From Bacillota bacterium (GTDB lineage Bacteria > Bacillota > UBA4882 > UBA8346), in the NCBI GenBank assembly GCA_023401925.1, contig JAEXDA010000001.1, forward strand, positions 19,790-83,789: DNA of 64,000 nucleotides, written 5' to 3'. The notes beneath the pieces were generated by a model. It worked only from the letters and a program-made list of their open reading frames with translations, was not told where the DNA came from and did not search any database. How positions within the stretch are numbered: position 1 is the first letter of the stretch; each line of letters begins with the position of its first letter. Positions 59,557 to 64,000 of the stretch are shown piece by piece. The position numbers were made by a program, and so were the translations under genes.

Positions 59557-59804
59557 TTACTGAAACCAACGAAGGTTTTCAAAGTCGTGTTTTAGATTTC
59601 ATTAAGTTTTCTATTGGATGGAACCAGAGAATTGAGGATAACCCATTAGCTCCTCCGGACTTTACAGAATTTGAACAGCATAACGAGCTTTTAGCGACTG
59701 AGATCTGGTTCCTTGGAGCACCGGATGGAACTTGTTTATCGATAATTGATCAGGCCTCGGTTTTCTTTGATAATAATGAAATTTCATTCAGAACGGTTTT
59801 ATAA
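59535..59804 (+). CDS. Hypothetical protein, 89 aa
   Basis: Reads GPIEIVITETNEGFQSRVLD, then FTEFEQHNELLATEIWFLGA and SVFFDNNEISFRTVL. Not recognised. There is no Shine-Dalgarno sequence before the ATG, and the start lies inside the duplicated 37-bp segment. It may be a fusion created by that duplication. Confidence 0.45.
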   Translation: MGPIEIVITETNEGFQSRVLDFIKFSIGWNQRIEDNPLAPPDFTEFEQHNELLATEIWFLGAPDGTCLSIIDQASVFFDNNEISFRTVL

Positions 59805-59889
59805 AACATATCGTGATAAGTTTTTTTATTTTAGTGGAGTACCATTGATTTCGTTTGAGATGAAAATGTGAGATATATTCTGTCAACCG

Positions 59890-59965
59890 TTGCGAGACGG
59901 TTAACGGATGAGGAGCGAACCACGATGCAGCCCAAGAACAATACCAGCGTTTCGGTTGTTATCCT
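59890..59965 (+). pseudogene. Truncated fifth copy of the kinase leader region
   Basis: GAGGAGCGAACCACGATGCA at about 59910 and the codons MQPKNNT (ATG 59926) match the start of kinase paralogue 2 (MQPKNDT); the preceding ~45 bases resemble the region before paralogue 3. After about seven codons the similarity ends. The kinase body is absent. Confidence 0.65.
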
Positions 59966-60014
59966 TGGAGGTGTAAGCAGTGAATTCGATAAAGTTGTTA
60001 TATGGAGGCATAAC

Positions 60015-60655
60015 ATGAGTTTATCAACCCGAAATTTAGCCGGACTGCCCTGGATTGAGGAGCTTCGCCGGATTTGTCAGTCATTGGCGATGCTGGACGC
60101 GATAATTAGTCCGGACTGGGAATCCCGTTATTTTTCCTTCAATTCCAAGTGGGCCCCAAGCGAAATGATGGCTTCGATGCGGAATGGCTGCGGTGATGAT
60201 TATTTTATCTTGTTTACGCAATACGGAGCCATCATCAAAGGTTTTTGGCATGAGTCTCCATTGAGTCCCTACGGCAATGGGGGTAAAGTATGGGATGGCA
60301 TTCTAACGGAAGCACCTCAAGAATTTGCGGGATTTCTGGCGGAGCCGGCTTTTAGTATCAATGATACCACTTTTGTATCTGGAGGTTAGCGAGTCAAACC
60401 CAGTGGCAGACGGGTAAGATCTCATGGCCGGAAGAGGTCGCCCGCCAGTATGAGGATCCGGACGGGGATCCCTTATCATATCAAAAGGACGCGCGAGAAT
60501 ATTTCGAAAAAGAAATAGCTATTGACATTGTAAAGTGCATATACGACCATCAACCCTTAACCCAAGAGATGGTCCAAGCTTTAAATCCAGAAATATCGTT
60601 AAATGATCTAGCGGAGGATATCGGAGAGATTGGGTACCCGCTTCAATCAATGTGA
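60015..60655 (+). pseudogene. Paralogue of the 61.75-kb gene, broken by one frameshift
   Basis: ATG 60015 with ATGGAGG upstream. The first part reads WIEELRRICQSLAMLDAIIS, CGDDYFILFTQYGAIIKGFW and HESPLSPYG and runs into a stop at 60387-60389. In the next frame it continues WRLASQTQWQTGKISWPEEV, then YEKEI-like helices and LTQEMVQALNPEISLNDLAE, ending at 60655. The intact relative at 61754 has TFCIWR at the break; here the T run at the joint is one base short. About 212 aa if repaired. Confidence 0.75.
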
Positions 60656-60773
60656 GGTAATTCTTGACAACTTGGAAAAGGCCAAAAAGCTATTTTTTGT
60701 AGCCAATCGAAAGTCGGAAGGAAGAATATTTGGAAGTAAAGATCCCAAGTATCGAAATTTGATACGTGAGTAA
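60648..60773 (+). pseudogene. Short gene remnant
   Basis: A start-less frame reads ILDNLEKAKKLFFVANRKSE then GRIFGSKDPKYRNLIRE and ends at TAA 60771-60773. Family not identified. Confidence 0.35.
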
Positions 60774-60797
60774 AAAAGGAAGCGAGGTAGATGCAGA

Positions 60798-61046
60798 ATG
60801 AGAGCCGTTGAAAATTCAATTATTTATCCATTGCCCAGTGACGAGTTGATAGATAGGGAAGAAGAAAATTGGAAAGTAAAAATTCCTATGGATTATAGAA
60901 ATTTTATCGCAAAAAACAATGGATGCGTCCCTGTCGAAAATACCTTGGTGTTTGGCGACGACAAGTATGTTATTGAAAGGTTTTTGTGCATTTTAGAAGA
61001 TACGGAACACTACGATCTGGGCATGTATGATATTGATCGAATATAA
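60798..61046 (+). CDS. Truncated SMI1/KNR4 protein, 82 aa
   Basis: The N-terminal half of an SMI1/KNR4 domain: LIDREEENWKVKIPMDYRNF, IAKNNGCVPVENTLVFGDDK then YVIERFLCILED. Complete members are about 130-160 aa, so the second half is missing here; no continuation is seen in other frames. The start has GAAGCGAGG upstream. Confidence 0.6.
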   Translation: MRAVENSIIYPLPSDELIDREEENWKVKIPMDYRNFIAKNNGCVPVENTLVFGDDKYVIERFLCILEDTEHYDLGMYDIDRI

Positions 61047-61120
61047 AGTCAGCGTTGCGGAACATAAATTAAGCGTGAACCAGCTTTCACCATTTTCAAA
61101 CCTATGAAAGGACAGGCATT

Positions 61121-61585
61121 ATGAAAATCAAAGAAATTTTTGATATTGATAATGCAGTGACATTTATCAATGAACTATATGATTATTTAGATGAAAAACG
61201 CAATTCCAGCTCCGGGCTTTCAAAAGGCGAAAAATTAATCGATTTTTATTATCGTTTTATGGCATCCAAAGATATGGATGGGTTTGGGGATCTGTTTTAT
61301 CAAGCGTTTACCTTGGAAGAATGTAAAGATGTTATTCATTGGTTTTCCGAGTTGGGCCTGGATCAGGCGGCACGACATTTTAGCGAAGCGCTGGATATTT
61401 ATTGCCGCAGAAGAGCGGTGACGAGTGAAGAGTATAATCAGTTAGATCCTTTTGACCTGGAAGAGGCCGAGGGAAGACGGTTTGATGAAATCGAGGAGTT
61501 TTTTGACAGTGAGGAATGCGGGTTATATGGATGTGAAGATTTAATCAAAGAATGGATGAGTAAGAACATGAATTTGTTTACATAA
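61121..61585 (+). CDS. DMP19/DUF4375-like protein
   Basis: A 154-aa acidic helical protein: IDFYYRFMASKDMDGFGDLF then YQAFTLEECKDVIHWFSELG and ARHFSEALDIYCRRRAVTSE; FDEIEEFFDSEECGLYGCED at the C-terminus. The plan (D-M-x-G-F...Q-x-F, then helices and an acidic tail) resembles DMP19-like proteins. It appears intact. GAAAGGACAGG precedes the ATG. Confidence 0.65.
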   Translation: MKIKEIFDIDNAVTFINELYDYLDEKRNSSSGLSKGEKLIDFYYRFMASKDMDGFGDLFYQAFTLEECKDVIHWFSELGLDQAARHFSEALDIYCRRRAVTSEEYNQLDPFDLEEAEGRRFDEIEEFFDSEECGLYGCEDLIKEWMSKNMNLFT

Positions 61586-61753
61586 ATGAAGAATATGCTG
61601 ATTTATAGCATTTTGACGAGAGTTTTTGAACTATAGATGTTTTTATTGAGAAATTTAAAAACTAAGTTGATAATATATAAAATAGGATTCTTTAAGTCAT
61701 TTGCCGGATTTGGGTTAAAGGTGTCAAAAGAAAACTCTTAAGGAGGTTCTTCG

Positions 61754-62404
61754 ATGGAAAAATCTCATACCTGCTTACCGACTGCGGAAATGTTAAAAGA
61801 AATATTATTATCCCAGGCTGCACTGGATATTATGATGAACGATCAAGAAGATGCGTGGTTACGCGTTACCAGCTTTTATAAAAATTATTTTGATGATGTA
61901 GATATGGCCAAAGTTGACAATGGTTCAGGAGATCATAGCTATTTTTTATTTTCAAAGAACGGAACCATAATTAAGGGATTTGACCATGAGTCTGAGCTAT
62001 CGCCATATGCGAATCAAGAAGGAAAAATTGCTGAAGGAATATATGATTCGGTACCGCCTGAGTTAATGAAATTGCTGGAGGATGAAAGTGTAGAACGAGA
62101 TGATGTAACATTTTGCATCTGGAGAAGTCCGAATGATTCGCTTTGGAGCAAAGGCCAGGTTGTTCTTCCCGAAAAGGGGAATGATGGAGAAGGTTTTCTA
62201 TTGAGATATATATTTGAAAATGCCAATTCATGGCTTGACTGGGCAAAGAGTTATTATGAAAAACGGGCAGCAAAGATTGAAGCGGACTGGATCAAAAAAG
62301 TATATACGCGTAATATTACGGAAGAACTAATTCAAATGATTAATCCCGGAAGAGATATAAAAGGCGCTATGAAAGAATTGAAAGAGATCGGATACATCGT
62401 CTGA
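61754..62404 (+). CDS. Hypothetical protein, 216 aa, intact paralogue of the broken gene at 60.0 kb
   Basis: Reads EMLKEILLSQAALDIMMNDQ, then DHSYFLFSKNGTIIKGFDHE and SELSPYANQEGKIAEGIYDS; VTFCIWRSPNDSLWSKGQVV in the middle; a helical C-terminus with LDWAKSYYEKRAAKIEADWI and MNPG-like MINPGRDIKGAMKELKEIGY. Family name unknown to me. Strong ribosome site TTAAGGAGG. It is one of the few intact genes in the last 8 kb. Confidence 0.75.
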   Translation: MEKSHTCLPTAEMLKEILLSQAALDIMMNDQEDAWLRVTSFYKNYFDDVDMAKVDNGSGDHSYFLFSKNGTIIKGFDHESELSPYANQEGKIAEGIYDSVPPELMKLLEDESVERDDVTFCIWRSPNDSLWSKGQVVLPEKGNDGEGFLLRYIFENANSWLDWAKSYYEKRAAKIEADWIKKVYTRNITEELIQMINPGRDIKGAMKELKEIGYIV

Positions 62405-62463
62405 ACCGATCGGATAAGCCCAAGCAAGTTATTGGATTTAATGAAATTATAGGAGGTTTTATA

Positions 62464-62574
62464 ATGACAAAAGCAATGAACGATCCGGTTTTTGGTAAAC
62501 TCGATTATGATTGGGGTTGGTTTAAGTATGCTACCATTGACTTTTCTGGAAAAGCAACCGGATATAGTCTTTAG
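62464..62574 (+). pseudogene. 36-codon N-terminal fragment of a DUF6985-like gene
   Basis: A strong ribosome site (TAGGAGG) and ATG 62464 open MTKAMNDPVFGKLDYDWGWF then KYATIDFSGKATGYSL and stop at 62572-62574. The text is like the first part of larger DUF6985-type proteins; the rest is absent. Confidence 0.55.
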
Positions 62575-62586
62575 AGGGGTGAAACA

Positions 62587-63132
62587 ATGTCCAAAATTCA
62601 CATTAACATTATCCCTGACAGTAACGAGAATAACTATTTGAGGTTTATCAAGAAATTTACCTGTATGGGGATCGCAGAAATCAAGAATCGAATGATCCAC
62701 GAACAGTCATTAGCCATATGGGACTCCTTCGATGAGGATAACAAAATCATCGATTTCATTAGTGGTATTGAGAAAATGGGCGGAGCGGTTCGATTGTATG
62801 AGGAATCCGAAGGTGAACTTGAAGAGCTGCCGCTAAGCCGTTTTTATAATCTTATGGAGCGTAACCAGGGTATAAGAGCTGATACTGACAAAATGACCAC
62901 ATTGGAATCAACCAAAATTTTAGCGGTAATCCCTGCCGCCAATCAGCACTTGACAGGTGAGTATAAAGTAATCCGATCGGATAAAGAAAATGTGATAATT
63001 GAATTTGAATATGATTTGGGCTTAAAGGATTTTATCGACAGAATCAGCCGCGAAAATATTGAGGTGGAGTTCTATCAAGTTGACGCAGATGAGGTCCACT
63101 TTGATGAAACCGACAAAATAAGCGTTGCGTGA
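62587..63132 (+). CDS. Hypothetical protein, 181 aa
   Basis: Not recognised. The first half has an alternating strand/helix pattern like a small ferredoxin-type fold (KIHINIIPDSNENNYLRFIK, IAEIKNRMIHEQSLAIWDSF, ISGIEKMGGAVRLYEESEGE) and the second half is acidic (YDLGLKDFIDRISRENIEVE). It starts 12 bp after the fragment at 62464, with GAGGGGTGA upstream, and seems complete. Confidence 0.65.
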   Translation: MSKIHINIIPDSNENNYLRFIKKFTCMGIAEIKNRMIHEQSLAIWDSFDEDNKIIDFISGIEKMGGAVRLYEESEGELEELPLSRFYNLMERNQGIRADTDKMTTLESTKILAVIPAANQHLTGEYKVIRSDKENVIIEFEYDLGLKDFIDRISRENIEVEFYQVDADEVHFDETDKISVA

Positions 63133-63214
63133 GATTTTGGATTTACTGAATTTATGAAGAACAAGGGTGAGTATTAATTAATTTTCAGATTGGGATTCCC
63201 ATGGAGGTTACGCA

Positions 63215-63586
63215 ATGGATGCCAAATTAGCTTCGGAAATAACGCGAATCATGAGTGAACATCAGCTTATTTATGCTATCGTTGCCGATTTGGACAGCGG
63301 CGGAGTTGATACTTTCGGTGACCAGGCCAAATTGAAATATAAGGATTTGATCCAGACCTTATTTGGCGATGGGGATAGTATCAGGGATTTAAATGCTTCT
63401 TTGGAGGGGCAAATGATGCCCCGCACCTGGAGACAAGGGGAGGTTGCTTGTATTTTATGCAAGCCGGTGGAAAGCGCCAGCGTAGGACTATTCTATCATG
63501 AACATAGAGAACCGGCTGAGTCATACCGTTTTAGTGAGGAACTGGATGCCCAAATCGGAGAAGTATGGAAGAGATTGAATCGCTGA
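63215..63586 (+). CDS. Hypothetical protein, 123 aa
   Basis: Not recognised. It begins LASEITRIMSEHQLIYAIVA then DLDSGGVDTFGDQAKLKYKD, and continues with MPRTWRQGEVACILCKPVES and VGLFYHEHREPAESYRFSEE. The strand-helix pattern could be a roadblock/longin-like fold. CATGGAGG precedes the ATG. The ankyrin gene follows 32 bp later. Confidence 0.65.
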   Translation: MDAKLASEITRIMSEHQLIYAIVADLDSGGVDTFGDQAKLKYKDLIQTLFGDGDSIRDLNASLEGQMMPRTWRQGEVACILCKPVESASVGLFYHEHREPAESYRFSEELDAQIGEVWKRLNR

Positions 63587-63618
63587 TGGATCGAGATGTA
63601 CAATACAGGAGGTAACTC

Positions 63619-64000
63619 ATGGGAACATTAATCTATGAAGCGGCAGTGGCCGGTGATTTGGAACAGGTTCAGGCGATAGTGGCCCGGCATCCTGAGGCCG
63701 TTCACGAAAAGGACGAATACGGTTTTACGGCGCTGCACGGTCTGGCGGGAGAGGAGCATTATGATATCGTCCGATTCCTGATCAAACATGGCGCGGATGT
63801 GAATGCCCAAAATGAGGATGGCATAACGCCGCTTCATTTGGCAGCCTGGCCGGAGATGGCCGGGTTATTGATTGCAAACGGCGCCGCCTTGGAAGCCCGG
63901 AGCCATGAAGGAGATACGCCGCTCATAGTCATGGCGGCCGAAGCGGAGAGTGAAGAGATGATGGAGGCGCTTCTCGAAGCGGGCGCTGATGTGAATGCCA
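63619..64000 (+). CDS. Ankyrin-repeat protein, 3' end beyond the window
   Basis: The open frame from ATG 63619 (AGGAGG six bases upstream) runs off the window after 127 codons. It shows four ankyrin repeats: LIYEAAVAGDLEQVQAIVAR, YGFTALHGLAGEEHYDIVRF, GITPLHLAAWPEMAGLLIAN and GDTPLIVMAAEAESEEMMEA, then LLEAGADVNA. It is more typical of the family than the diverged ankyrin gene at 41.5 kb. Confidence 0.85.
   Translation, partial: MGTLIYEAAVAGDLEQVQAIVARHPEAVHEKDEYGFTALHGLAGEEHYDIVRFLIKHGADVNAQNEDGITPLHLAAWPEMAGLLIANGAALEARSHEGDTPLIVMAAEAESEEMMEALLEAGADVNA

Overview
The window looks like a chromosomal segment of a flagellated member of the Bacillota (Firmicutes), moderately AT-rich, with strong AGGAGG-type ribosome binding sites and frequent TTG/GTG starts. 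All convincing genes lie on the + strand. The liv substrate-binding protein has a plain signal peptide with no lipobox cysteine. That would fit a two-membrane Bacillota lineage, but this is inference; no marker gene fixes the taxonomy.

Region 1 (1-9.4 kb): the end of a nonulosonic-acid pathway, most like CMP-legionaminic acid (aminotransferase, NeuC-, NeuB- and NeuD-like enzymes, a CBS-nucleotidyltransferase and a CMP-sugar synthetase in one tight operon). It runs straight into flaG-fliD-fliT/flgN-like-fliS, which suggests flagellin glycosylation coupled to filament assembly.

Region 2 (9.5-23.4 kb): housekeeping and regulatory genes. These are a cold-shock protein with a clear promoter and terminator, a complete livJHMGF branched-chain amino acid ABC transporter, an L-asparaginase, an AlkD-like protein, a DUF502 membrane protein, a histidine kinase/LuxR-type regulator pair, an AIM24-family protein, a LURP-one-like protein and a secreted WD40-like protein. 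The spaces between genes hold a 42-bp-period tandem repeat, a perfect 42-bp palindrome, large inverted repeats, and a ~100-bp repeat present twice.

Region 3 (23.8-64 kb): a long accessory island. Its core is two tandem pairs of Ser/Thr kinase-TPR proteins (30.4-35.1 and 48.1-53.3 kb), a Clp/Hsp100 unfoldase with a C-terminal DUF1963 domain, an FHA protein and two membrane-anchored proteins. Around and between them is a dense array of small proteins of toxin-immunity type: ankyrin, DUF2262, Imm22, DUF1963, DUF2314, DUF6985-like, Imm1, SMI1/KNR4 (several), SUFU, Tdi1/DUF1851, DUF6892-like, Imm30-like and DMP19-like. Many are truncated or frameshifted. No recognisable toxin or secretion-system core gene is present.

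Main hypothesis: the kinases, the Clp-DUF1963 unfoldase and the FHA protein form one phospho-threonine circuit. All four kinases carry the same Thr-rich N-terminal leader (TCLA ... DADxT.L), and a shortened copy of it sits in the linker of the unfoldase, as if it were a shared phosphorylation or FHA-docking tag. The design recalls the PpkA/Fha/ClpV control of type VI secretion, here without the secretion genes and inside an immunity-gene array.
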